From positions 1-44,880 of the forward strand of contig NZ_FNBA01000009.1 in assembly GCF_900102055.1 (NCBI RefSeq): a DNA stretch of 44,880 nucleotides, given 5' to 3'. This document shows positions 9,660-16,788 of this stretch, piece by piece. Both the position numbers and the translations under genes were made by a program. The stretch's first letter is position 1; every line of letters starts with the position of its first letter. The notes below the pieces were generated by a model. That model saw only the letters and a program-made list of their open reading frames with translations, had not been told where the DNA came from and searched no databases. The DNA comes from Ulvibacter litoralis. Its GTDB lineage: Bacteria; Bacteroidota; Bacteroidia; Flavobacteriales; Flavobacteriaceae.

Positions 9660-9854
9660 TCGATTAAAGACCAAATTTCTAGCTAAACGACACCTATATT
9701 CGATGAAACGCAGTTTAAATTCGACGAAATACCACCTTCTTCTGCGCATACCTACATAATTCTTACAAAAAACAAAGACAAAAGACATCTTTCATCGATA
9801 ATTTGAACATGATTTCATCAAAATATAGTTTAACTGTATAAAATTTACGACGAA
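9660..9854. promoter_or_regulatory. Cluster of short phased motifs upstream of the giant adhesin
   Basis: TTCGATGAA at 9699 and TTCGACGAA at 9720 are direct repeats 21 bp apart. Related copies are TACGACGAA at 9846 and, inverted, TTTCATCGA at 9790 and TTTCATCAA at 9813. CGATTAAAGAC at 9661 and CTAAACGAC at 9683 look like further, weaker copies in the same phase. The 21-bp spacing is the spacing at which LytTR-family regulators bind paired direct repeats. The binding protein is not identified. Confidence 0.4.
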
Positions 9855-10025
9855 AAGAAGCTTCGGAAAGAACTAATTAATACCAAAACTGAAATAAATA
9901 AAAAGAAAAAAAAGTTTAAATATAGGTATCTACGAGGTGGATTTAAAATATTTTTATCAACTAAATACCTGTAAATTAAGTTAATAACAAACGCTAAAAA
10001 ATAAAAAAGGGCTTCACATTATAAG

Positions 10026-10033
10026 TAGTTTTG
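10026..10033 (+). promoter_or_regulatory. Candidate -7 element of the mini-lipoprotein gene
   Basis: TAGTTTTG matches TAnnTTTG exactly and lies 30 bp before the ATG at 10064. No TTTG is seen at the expected -33 position, so this is a weak call. Confidence 0.3.
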
Positions 10034-10063
10034 AATATAACAAAAACCTAAATTTTTTATATT

Positions 10064-10186
10064 ATGAAAAAACTAATGTTTATTTTTGCCCTGCTTGCTT
10101 TAGCAGCAAGTTGTACCCCAGAATCATTATCTAATGATGAGCAACAAATCGATAAAGACAAAATTGAAATTCCACCTAACGGGTAG
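10064..10186 (+). CDS. Predicted 40-residue lipoprotein (function unknown)
   Basis: ATG 10064 opens a 41-codon frame ending in TAG 10184-10186. The peptide begins MKKLMFIFALLALAAS and then Cys17, a good lipobox (LAAS-C). The predicted mature lipopeptide is only about 24 residues: CTPESLSNDEQQ, then a charged IDKDKIEIPPNG tail. I do not recognise a named family, although very small lipoproteins of this look are familiar in Flavobacteriia. Its last 53 bases overlap the start of the next open frame in the +1 frame, which suggests translational coupling. It is divergent from the giant adhesin. A role as a signal or envelope peptide is speculation. Confidence 0.6.
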   Translation: MKKLMFIFALLALAASCTPESLSNDEQQIDKDKIEIPPNG

Positions 10187-10655
10187 GAAGTTTTCTATAT
10201 TAGTTGGGGTGTTGCTATCATTATTACTGATTGCAACACCTTTTTTATTCTACCTTTACAGACTAGCACCCCCTGAATCATCCGAATGGGAAACCGTTTT
10301 TGGCACCATCAGATCTAATGGTTTTAGCAATGTGCAAAGTTTTATCTACACATTATTCACCAAAGTAATTCTAGTTATGTTAACCGGAATCTGGTTTTTA
10401 ACCTCTAATAATTGGTGGAAATATGCAATACTTGTACCCTTTACCATGTTTCTTTTTCAATTTATAGGTGTGCTTAACAACGAAATTAAGTACGTAGATG
10501 AATTCGATTTCTGGTATTCTCTTCCTTTAATTGTTCCTATTTTACTTTTCGTTATCTATATTTCGTATAGAATTAGTAAAAATCAAAACAACTCATTCGA
10601 ACTTATGAGTGAAGTTGATGAGGAAATCAAGAAAATTCTAAGCGACGACTTATAG
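10134..10655 (+). CDS. Hypothetical four-helix inner-membrane protein
   Basis: The 173-residue product has a basic N-terminus and four hydrophobic segments (about 19-42, 66-87, 92-113, 126-147). It ends in a short acidic cytoplasmic tail (SEVDEEIKKILSDDL). I do not recognise the family. Two ATGs in tandem (10134 and 10137) are possible starts, both inside the mini-lipoprotein gene; a TTG at 10164 would give MKFHLTGRKFS and reduce the overlap. The pair is probably co-transcribed. With helices and no catalytic motif visible, it could be a small membrane partner of the lipoprotein, but this is inference from position alone. Confidence 0.7.
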   Translation: MMSNKSIKTKLKFHLTGRKFSILVGVLLSLLLIATPFLFYLYRLAPPESSEWETVFGTIRSNGFSNVQSFIYTLFTKVILVMLTGIWFLTSNNWWKYAILVPFTMFLFQFIGVLNNEIKYVDEFDFWYSLPLIVPILLFVIYISYRISKNQNNSFELMSEVDEEIKKILSDDL

Positions 10656-10815
10656 TTTATAGTAAAAAACCTCTGGGTTTCAGGAGCAAAAAACTCCAAA
10701 TTATTGCGCAATTATACCTTTCAATTAAGATAAAAGTATATTAGTAACGATTTGTTTAGCTATTAAAAGAAGCTAAGCACCGCTACACTCAATTATTTTA
10801 CGCCACTATAGTGCA

Positions 10816-10848
10816 TAAAAAAAGCCCCTTCAATTAAGAAAGAGCTTT
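10816..10848 (-). terminator. Terminator of the tRNA-Gly/tRNA-Leu unit
   Basis: On the minus strand AAAGCTCTTT (10848-10839) pairs over ten positions, with G-U wobbles, with AAGGGGCTTT (10830-10821), followed by a T run. It begins three bases after the 3' end of tRNA-Leu. Confidence 0.75.
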
Positions 10849-10850
10849 AG

Positions 10851-10934
10851 TACTGATGGCGGGACTTGAACCCGCACGCCCAAATGAGCACAGGATTTTA
10901 AGTCCGGCGTGTCTACCAATTCCACCACATCAGC
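10851..10934 (-). tRNA. tRNA-Leu (anticodon UAA)
   Basis: The 84-nt cloverleaf has the GCTGATG/CATCAGT acceptor stem (first pair G-U), the leucine-type long variable arm, a T arm with GGTTCAAGTC, and the anticodon loop CTTAAAA. CCA is not encoded. It is read on the minus strand downstream of tRNA-Gly, in one probable transcript. Confidence 0.95.
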
Positions 10935-11047
10935 ATTGGTATTTTTCATTTCCTCGGACAAAAGTAAGGAAAATATATTACTTTCAAAGCTAAAATAGAC
11001 CGGATACTTTAGGTTATTTTTTGATCTTTTTCAGACCTAGCTTTTCG

Positions 11048-11120
11048 AGCGAAAAACGGGATTCGAACCCGCGACCTCCACCTTGGCAAGGTGGCGCTCT
11101 ACCAACTGAGCTATTTTCGC
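11048..11120 (-). tRNA. tRNA-Gly (anticodon GCC)
   Basis: The 73-nt cloverleaf on the minus strand has acceptor arms GCGAAAA/TTTTCGC (with T at position 73), D arm AGCTCAGTTGGTAGAGC, anticodon stem CCACC/GGTGG with loop TTGCCAA, and T arm GGTTCGAATCC. CCA is not encoded. It lies between mutS and tRNA-Leu, all on the same strand. Confidence 0.96.
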
Positions 11121-11216
11121 AGTATTTAATGAACGTAGCTTCTATAGCAAAGCGGATGCAAATTTAAAATTTTTACAACAAACACAAAGCCTTTTCAAAG
11201 AAATTAATCAATTAAT

Positions 11217-13841
11217 TTACTTTTTAATTTTTACCGTTGTATTCCGCAATAACATTCGTTTTATTTCATTCAATTTCATCAAAGCTTCTACCGGCGTAAG
11301 TGTATCAATATCAATATCTAAAATCTCATCACGCAATTCTTCCAACAAAGGATCGTCCAACTTAAAGAAACTTAATTGCATTTCTTCTTTTGAAATATTT
11401 TTCATCTCCTCGGTTAATTCTTCCGAAGAATGAGATTTTTCTAAACGTTTTAAAATTTTATTTGCACGATTTAATACAGCTTGCGGCATTCCTGCCATCT
11501 TCGCTACGTGAATCCCAAAACTATGTTGTGAACCTCCAGGGATTAGTTTCCGAAGAAAAAGAACATCATCTTTTAATTCTTTTACCGAAACATTGTAGTT
11601 TTTAATACGAGAAAACGTTTCGGTCATTTCATTAATCTCATGATAATGGGTTGCAAACAATGTTTTAGCGTGCGAAGGATGCTCATGTAAGTACTCGCTT
11701 ATAGCCCAAGCAATCGAAATACCGTCATACGTACTTGTACCACGACCAATTTCATCTAACAACACCAAGCTTCGCTCCGAAATATTATTCAAAATACTCG
11801 CCGTTTCATTCATCTCTACCATAAACGTAGATTCGCCCATCGAAATATTGTCGCTCGCACCTACGCGTGTAAATATTTTATCTACAACGCCCATTCGCAC
11901 GGCTTCCGCAGGAACAAAACTTCCCATCTGTGCCAATAAAACGATCAAAGCCGTTTGTCGTAAAATCGCCGACTTACCACTCATATTAGGTCCCGTAATC
12001 ATAACAATTTGCTGATTCTCACGATCTAGAAATACATCGTTTGAAATATACGGACTGTCTGGCGGCAATTGTTTTTCTATTACGGGATGACGTCCTTCCT
12101 TAATATCTAAATCGAAAGTATCATCAAACACTGGTCGCACATAATTTGCCACTTTTGCATGACTCGCAAACGAACATAAACAATCCAATTCGGCAATTAA
12201 TGCGGCATTTTGCTGTACAGAACTAATAAATTGAAGCATCCAAATCACTAACTTTTCGAAGATTTCTCTTTCCAAAGCAGCAATTTTCTCTTCTGCTCCT
12301 AAAATTTTACCTTCATATTCTTTCAATTCTTCTGTAATATAACGCTCTGCATTTACTAACGTTTGCTTCCGAATCCACTCTTCAGGAACTTTATCTTTAT
12401 GCGTGTTGCGAACTTCTATGTAATATCCAAATACATTATTAGACGCTATTTTTAAGGATGTAATCCCCGTGCGCTCTATTTCACGCGCTACCATTTGGTC
12501 TAAATATTCCTTTCCACCTGTGGAAATTGCGCGTAACTCATCCAACGTTTCATTAAAACCTTCCGCCACCGAGTTCCCCTTCAATATATTTACGGGAGCT
12601 TCTTCAAATAAGGTTTCCTTTATTTTATTCCGAAGTAATTCACAGTCATGAAGTTGTTCTCCTATGGCTTTTACCGATTCATTTTCAGCAAGCAAAGCCT
12701 TAGCTTTTACAGGAATCACAGCTTCTAAGGAATTTTTAAGTTGAATAACCTCTCGCGGATTAATCTTCCCCGTAGCTACTTTTGAAATTAAGCGCTCTAA
12801 ATCGCCAATGCGTTTTATGTGTTGCTGAATGGTTTGAAGTACGTCTGAATGTTCCAATAAATAGGAAACAACTTCGTGCCTACGGTTAATTTTTTCTACG
12901 CTTTTTAACGGAAGGGCCATCCATCGTTTTAACAAGCGCCCGCCCATGGGCGAGGTCGTTTTATCGATGACATCTAATAACGTAACCGCATTTTGATGTG
13001 ACGAGTGGTACAACTCTAAATTCCGAATGGTAAATCGATCCATCCAAACATAGGCGTCTTCGGCAATGCGAGAAACACGTGTAATATGTTGTAGTTTATT
13101 GTGTTGGGTTTCTCCTAAATAATGAAGTGCGGCACCCGAAGCAATAATCCCTTCTTGCAAATGGGCCACACCAAAACCCTTTAAATTCTTAGTTTGAAAG
13201 TGTTTCTGAAGTGTTTCTGCCGCATAATCTTCCTGAAACACCCAATCTTCTAAATGAAATACATGAAAATTATCACCAAACGTTTCAGTAAATAACTTTC
13301 GCTTTTGTTTGCTGAAAAGTACTTCGGAAGGATTAAAATTCTGAAGCAACTTATCAATATATTCTGCAGAACCTTCCGCAGTTAAAAACTCACCCGTTGA
13401 AACATCTAAAAATGAAACTCCTATCGTCTTTTTTGAAGCAGATCCAAAGTGAACCGCTGCCAAAAAGTTATTCGATTTCGATTGTAAAATATCGTCATTT
13501 AAGGCAACTCCAGGGGTTACCAACTCGGTTACGCCTCGTTTTACAATAGTTTTGGTCTGTTTAGGGTCTTCCAACTGATCGCAAATAGCAACACGACAGC
13601 CTGCCATTACTAACTTTGGCAAATACGTATTTAACGAATGATGCGGAAAACCTGCCAATTCTACATTATCTCCTCCATTATTCCGAGCCGTAAGTGTAAT
13701 ATTTAAAATTCCCGCTGCTCGAACAGCATCTTCCCCAAAGGTTTCGTAAAAATCGCCCACACGAAATAATAATAACGCATCAGGATATTTAGCCTTGATG
13801 GTATTATACTGTTTCATTAAAGGAGTGACTTTTTTTGCCAT
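11217..13841 (-). CDS. mutS: DNA mismatch repair protein MutS
   Basis: MutS recognises mismatched bases and, with MutL, triggers strand repair. The chosen start is ATG 13841 (MAKKVTPLM), because the 30 extra codons to 13931 look unlike any MutS N-terminus; this gives 874 residues, close to E. coli MutS. The mismatch-reading Phe-x-Glu motif is present as FYETF near residue 37. The ATPase domain has Walker A GPNMSGKS at about 617 and [14 protein letters not shown] after it. Near residue 822, QLSFF looks like a sliding-clamp binding peptide. It stands alone on this strand ahead of two tRNA genes. Confidence 0.98.
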   Translation of the reverse strand: MAKKVTPLMKQYNTIKAKYPDALLLFRVGDFYETFGEDAVRAAGILNITLTARNNGGDNVELAGFPHHSLNTYLPKLVMAGCRVAICDQLEDPKQTKTIVKRGVTELVTPGVALNDDILQSKSNNFLAAVHFGSASKKTIGVSFLDVSTGEFLTAEGSAEYIDKLLQNFNPSEVLFSKQKRKLFTETFGDNFHVFHLEDWVFQEDYAAETLQKHFQTKNLKGFGVAHLQEGIIASGAALHYLGETQHNKLQHITRVSRIAEDAYVWMDRFTIRNLELYHSSHQNAVTLLDVIDKTTSPMGGRLLKRWMALPLKSVEKINRRHEVVSYLLEHSDVLQTIQQHIKRIGDLERLISKVATGKINPREVIQLKNSLEAVIPVKAKALLAENESVKAIGEQLHDCELLRNKIKETLFEEAPVNILKGNSVAEGFNETLDELRAISTGGKEYLDQMVAREIERTGITSLKIASNNVFGYYIEVRNTHKDKVPEEWIRKQTLVNAERYITEELKEYEGKILGAEEKIAALEREIFEKLVIWMLQFISSVQQNAALIAELDCLCSFASHAKVANYVRPVFDDTFDLDIKEGRHPVIEKQLPPDSPYISNDVFLDRENQQIVMITGPNMSGKSAILRQTALIVLLAQMGSFVPAEAVRMGVVDKIFTRVGASDNISMGESTFMVEMNETASILNNISERSLVLLDEIGRGTSTYDGISIAWAISEYLHEHPSHAKTLFATHYHEINEMTETFSRIKNYNVSVKELKDDVLFLRKLIPGGSQHSFGIHVAKMAGMPQAVLNRANKILKRLEKSHSSEELTEEMKNISKEEMQLSFFKLDDPLLEELRDEILDIDIDTLTPVEALMKLNEIKRMLLRNTTVKIKK

Positions 13842-14241
13842 ATTTTCTAGTTTCAAACTTAAAAAGCTAAAGTAGGTATTAATCCATTTTATAGAAAAAC
13901 TAGTCCTCTTTATTTGTGCAAAGTTTTTCACAAAAAAGAGTGGTTTTACTCAAAAACTAAAAATAAGCGCTTTTAAGACAGTTTTTCAAAAACAATAAGC
14001 AAACGCATTCCCGATTTTTGAAAATAGCGCTATAATATTTTAAAAAAGGCAAATTTTAATAGTCAAAATCAATTTAATACTATTACTTTAATAATAAACG
14101 TCTATTACAAAGAAGTAAACTCCTAGTATCAGTTCGAGCGGACAATAGATATTAATTACTGAACACTAAAAATCTATTCAATGCTTTTCTGAACTTATTT
14201 CATCTATAAAATTTTACCTTTGCTTCTTTCTACAAAAAACT
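13842..14241. other. Intergenic region of 400 bp between mutS and the TrmH-family gene
   Basis: No coding sequence is supported here once the mutS start is placed at 13841. It is the shared upstream region of two divergent genes. Apart from a -7 element for the plus-strand gene at 14215, I see only AT-rich sequence; no clear promoter for mutS could be assigned. Confidence 0.6.
14215..14222 (+). promoter_or_regulatory. Candidate -7 element of the TrmH-family gene
   Basis: TACCTTTG matches TAnnTTTG and lies 19 bp before the ATG at 14242, implying a very short leader. A good -33 TTTG is not seen. Confidence 0.45.
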
Positions 14242-14778
14242 ATGAAACACAGAAAATTAAAGAATAGCGAACTTGACAGAATCAATCCAGAAGAATTTAA
14301 AAGTTCTGAAAAGACACCTATTATTATCATTTTAGATAATATTAGAAGTCTAAACAACATTGGATCTGTTTTTAGAACTGCCGATTCTTTTTTAATTCAG
14401 AAAATCTATCTCTGCGGAATTACAGCAACACCTCCGCATAAGGATATTCAAAAAACGGCTCTGGGAGCTACCGATAGTGTTGCTTGGGAATATGTTGAAA
14501 ACACACTAGACCTCATCCATACACTGAAAAAAGAGGGAGTTGTAATTGCCGCCATCGAACAAGCAGAAAATAGCACTTCGTTAGATTCGTTTGCTTCGGA
14601 AAGTGGAAAAACCTATGCCATTGTTTTTGGGAATGAAGTAAAAGGCGTATCCCAAGAAGTTGTGTCGGCTAGTGATGTGGTTCTTGAAATTCCGCAGTAC
14701 GGAACCAAGCATTCTTTAAATATTTCGGTGAGTACTGGAATCGTGGTTTGGGATTTATTCTGTAAACTGAAGAAGTAA
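14242..14778 (+). CDS. TrmH/SpoU-family tRNA or rRNA 2'-O-methyltransferase
   Basis: This family transfers a methyl group from S-adenosylmethionine to ribose 2'-hydroxyls using a knotted SPOUT fold. All three SpoU motifs are visible in 178 residues: NNIGSVFRTAD (with the catalytic-type Arg) near residue 38, IVFGNEVKGV near 128, and IPQYGTKHSLNISVSTGI near 151. There is no N-terminal RNA-binding extension. TrmL, TrmH and rRNA enzymes share these motifs, so the modified nucleotide cannot be named. The stop is two bases from the stop of the convergent folK-dNK gene, with no terminator between. Confidence 0.9.
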   Translation: MKHRKLKNSELDRINPEEFKSSEKTPIIIILDNIRSLNNIGSVFRTADSFLIQKIYLCGITATPPHKDIQKTALGATDSVAWEYVENTLDLIHTLKKEGVVIAAIEQAENSTSLDSFASESGKTYAIVFGNEVKGVSQEVVSASDVVLEIPQYGTKHSLNISVSTGIVVWDLFCKLKK

Positions 14779-14780
14779 TC

Positions 14781-15908
14781 CTAATCGATAATTTGCTTCA
14801 GAATCGCCAAATAATCTTTTCGGCTTTTTACAAAATCCATTTCAGAAATATCAATAATCTTAATCGTATCACTTTGTTGAGACTTTATAAATTCTAAATA
14901 TCCCTCATTTATCTTTTGAAGATACCCCGTTTCTATACTTTGCTCATACTTTCTACCACGCTTTTTTATGTTCTCTAACAAGCGTTCTGTATTTTGATAC
15001 AAATACACATACACATCGGGCTTCGGAAGCTCTTTGTGCATTAAGTAAAATAGCTTTTTATACAAGTTATACTCTTCATCCTGAAGGGTAACTTTTGCGA
15101 AAATTAAAGATTTATAAGCATCATAATCGGCAATTACACAATCTTGAAACAAATCGAATTGTTTAATGTCCTCTAATAATTGTTGGTACCGATCTGCCAA
15201 AAAAGACATCTCTAATGGAAACGCATAACGCATTTGATTTTCGTAAAACTTAGGCAAAAACGGATTGTCTTTAAAACGCTCTAAAATTAATTTTGCATTA
15301 AAATCGTACGACAACATGGTTGCCAAACTTGTTTTTCCAGCACCAATATTTCCCTCAATAGCAATGTAATTGTATTTAGAAACATCGTAGTCTTTTCTAG
15401 GATTCCGAAGCCATTTAGATTGTTTTGTAATTACACTAGCATCTTCTGTCTCCTCCAGTAATTGGCGAACATTCTTCCCTAAAATTGGATGCTCCCACTC
15501 TTGATTTACTTCTGAAAAAGGCTGCAACACAAAGCGTCTGTTTTGCAATTCGGGATGCGGAACAGTAAGACTTTTCGTTTCTTTTACCTCAGCGCCTATT
15601 GCCAGAATATCAATATCGATAGGACGCGAACTATAACGTTCGGTGCTATCGCGCTCTCTTCCCAATCGCTTTTCAATAGCCAAAATAGTTTCGAGTATTT
15701 TTCGAGAAGATAGATTACTCTGCACCAATAGCACACAGTTCATAAAATCGTCTCCTTCAAAACCCAATGCCGGTGTTTGATACACTGCCGAAATTTTAAC
15801 AACAGCGCCAATTTGCTCAAAAATAGCATTCACAGCTTTTTGCAAAAACTCGAACTTATTACCTTGATTACTTCCTAACGAAAAATATATGTCTTGTAGT
15901 GGTTTGAT
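14781..15908 (-). CDS. folK: FolK-deoxynucleoside kinase fusion protein (non-canonical start)
   Basis: The N-terminal half is 6-hydroxymethyl-7,8-dihydropterin pyrophosphokinase of folate synthesis, shown by YFSLGSNQGN and by ERYSSRPIDIDIL. The C-terminal half is a deoxynucleoside kinase with P-loop AIEGNIGAGKT, a DRYQQL motif and the basic lid KKRGRKYE. This fusion is common in Flavobacteriia. Start choice matters: the first ordinary start is TTG 15845, which would delete SLGSN, the first strand and binding loop. The frame is open upstream to a stop at 15929-15927 but has no ATG, GTG or TTG. ATC 15908 (then KPLQDIYFSLGSN) or ATA 15890 are the likely starts, or a base error is present. The annotated end uses ATC 15908. 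Confidence 0.85.
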   Translation of the reverse strand: MKPLQDIYFSLGSNQGNKFEFLQKAVNAIFEQIGAVVKISAVYQTPALGFEGDDFMNCVLLVQSNLSSRKILETILAIEKRLGRERDSTERYSSRPIDIDILAIGAEVKETKSLTVPHPELQNRRFVLQPFSEVNQEWEHPILGKNVRQLLEETEDASVITKQSKWLRNPRKDYDVSKYNYIAIEGNIGAGKTSLATMLSYDFNAKLILERFKDNPFLPKFYENQMRYAFPLEMSFLADRYQQLLEDIKQFDLFQDCVIADYDAYKSLIFAKVTLQDEEYNLYKKLFYLMHKELPKPDVYVYLYQNTERLLENIKKRGRKYEQSIETGYLQKINEGYLEFIKSQQSDTIKIIDISEMDFVKSRKDYLAILKQIID

Positions 15909-16039
15909 GGAGCTTTTGTTTGGACGTTATTGTATCTTTTTAGTACCTAATTAGCTCGTTCTTCTTTTCACCTTTTCTTGAAAAAGACAAAGCTTCACTA
16001 ATTTAGCACGAAATTAAGGAAAAGAAAATTACTTCCAAT

Positions 16040-16047
16040 TATCTTTG
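16040..16047 (+). promoter_or_regulatory. Candidate -7 element of the queuosine-precursor transporter gene
   Basis: TATCTTTG matches TAnnTTTG and lies 18 bp before the GTG start at 16066. The -33 element is not clear. Confidence 0.4.
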
Positions 16048-16065
16048 TCCGAATAACAATTATTC

Positions 16066-16776
16066 GTGGCAGTACTTACTTTAAAAGATACATTAGCAGC
16101 ACAACGCATCTACCTAATACTAGGCGCGTTATTTATTGCATCGTTGGTGGTTTCCAATTTAATTTTTCAGAAATTTTTTTATTGGGATTTCTTCGGACTG
16201 TACACTTTTGAAATATCTGTGGGAATTTTACCGTACCCTATTACCTTTTTAATTACCGATATATTGAGCGAGGTATATGGTAAAAGAAAAGCGAACCAAG
16301 TAGTAACGGCAGGTATTTTCGCTTCTTTTTTCTCCTTACTTATTGTTTGGGTTTCAGATGCGGTGCCAGCCACAAGTTGGAGTCCTATATCAGACACCTT
16401 ATTCACTACGGTTTTTGGAGCAACTGCAATTGCCGTACTTGCTTCGATGATGGCATATTTACTAGCACAGTATATAGACATTCATATTTTCCATTATTGG
16501 AAACGCGTAACAAAAGGAAAGCATTTATGGCTTCGGAATAATTTTTCAACCTTTTTTTCACAGTTTATAGACACCTTTACTGTTTTAGCATTGCTGTGTA
16601 GTTTTGGAAAAATTGATTGGTCTTTATTTGGAGGTTTGCTAATAAGCGGATTTCTTTTTAAAGTACTCGTAGCCATTTTAGACACACCATTTTTATACGC
16701 ATCCGTTTACGCACTTCGGAAGCGATTTGGTTTAGAAATGGGCGAAGAATTAGCATTAATAGACACTAAAGAATAG
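16066..16776 (+). CDS. Queuosine precursor transporter (YhhQ/VUT family)
   Basis: Members of this inner-membrane family import the deazaguanine precursors of the tRNA base queuosine. The 236-residue protein has about six hydrophobic segments, a family-typical PYPITFLITDILSEVYGKR signature near residue 63, and a late polar motif NNFSTFFSQFIDT. The GTG start at 16066 is used because no ATG precedes the first helix. It is followed 12 bp later by the asmA-like gene and may share its transcript. The substrate is inferred from the family. Confidence 0.9.
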   Translation: MAVLTLKDTLAAQRIYLILGALFIASLVVSNLIFQKFFYWDFFGLYTFEISVGILPYPITFLITDILSEVYGKRKANQVVTAGIFASFFSLLIVWVSDAVPATSWSPISDTLFTTVFGATAIAVLASMMAYLLAQYIDIHIFHYWKRVTKGKHLWLRNNFSTFFSQFIDTFTVLALLCSFGKIDWSLFGGLLISGFLFKVLVAILDTPFLYASVYALRKRFGLEMGEELALIDTKE

Positions 16777-16788
16777 TAATTATATCGT

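Larger units (their letters stand above)
9537..10063. other. Intergenic region of 527 bp with no gene
   Basis: I find no credible coding sequence on either strand. It separates the divergent giant adhesin (minus) and the mini-lipoprotein (plus). It holds the adhesin promoter candidate, the leader hairpin, the phased motif cluster and the 13-mer AAAGACATCTTTC (9781-9793) that recurs at 21790. From about 9860 to 10020 I see only AT-rich sequence without recognisable signals. Confidence 0.7.

Noticed and set aside
9704-9760. 18-codon plus-strand frame beginning at ATG 9704
   Set aside because: It is too short, has no signal-like features, and its start is part of the TTCGATGAA motif cluster.
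10666-10710. Possible terminator hairpin after the four-helix protein gene
   Set aside because: The CTCTG/CAGGAG stem is short and interrupted, and no T run follows it directly.
10851-11120. Integration site for a mobile element at the two tRNA genes
   Set aside because: Neither tRNA end is duplicated nearby, and no integrase or atypical gene block is seen.
13842-13931. Longer MutS start at 13931
   Set aside because: The extra 30 residues do not resemble any MutS N-terminus, whereas ATG 13841 gives the usual MAKK-type start.
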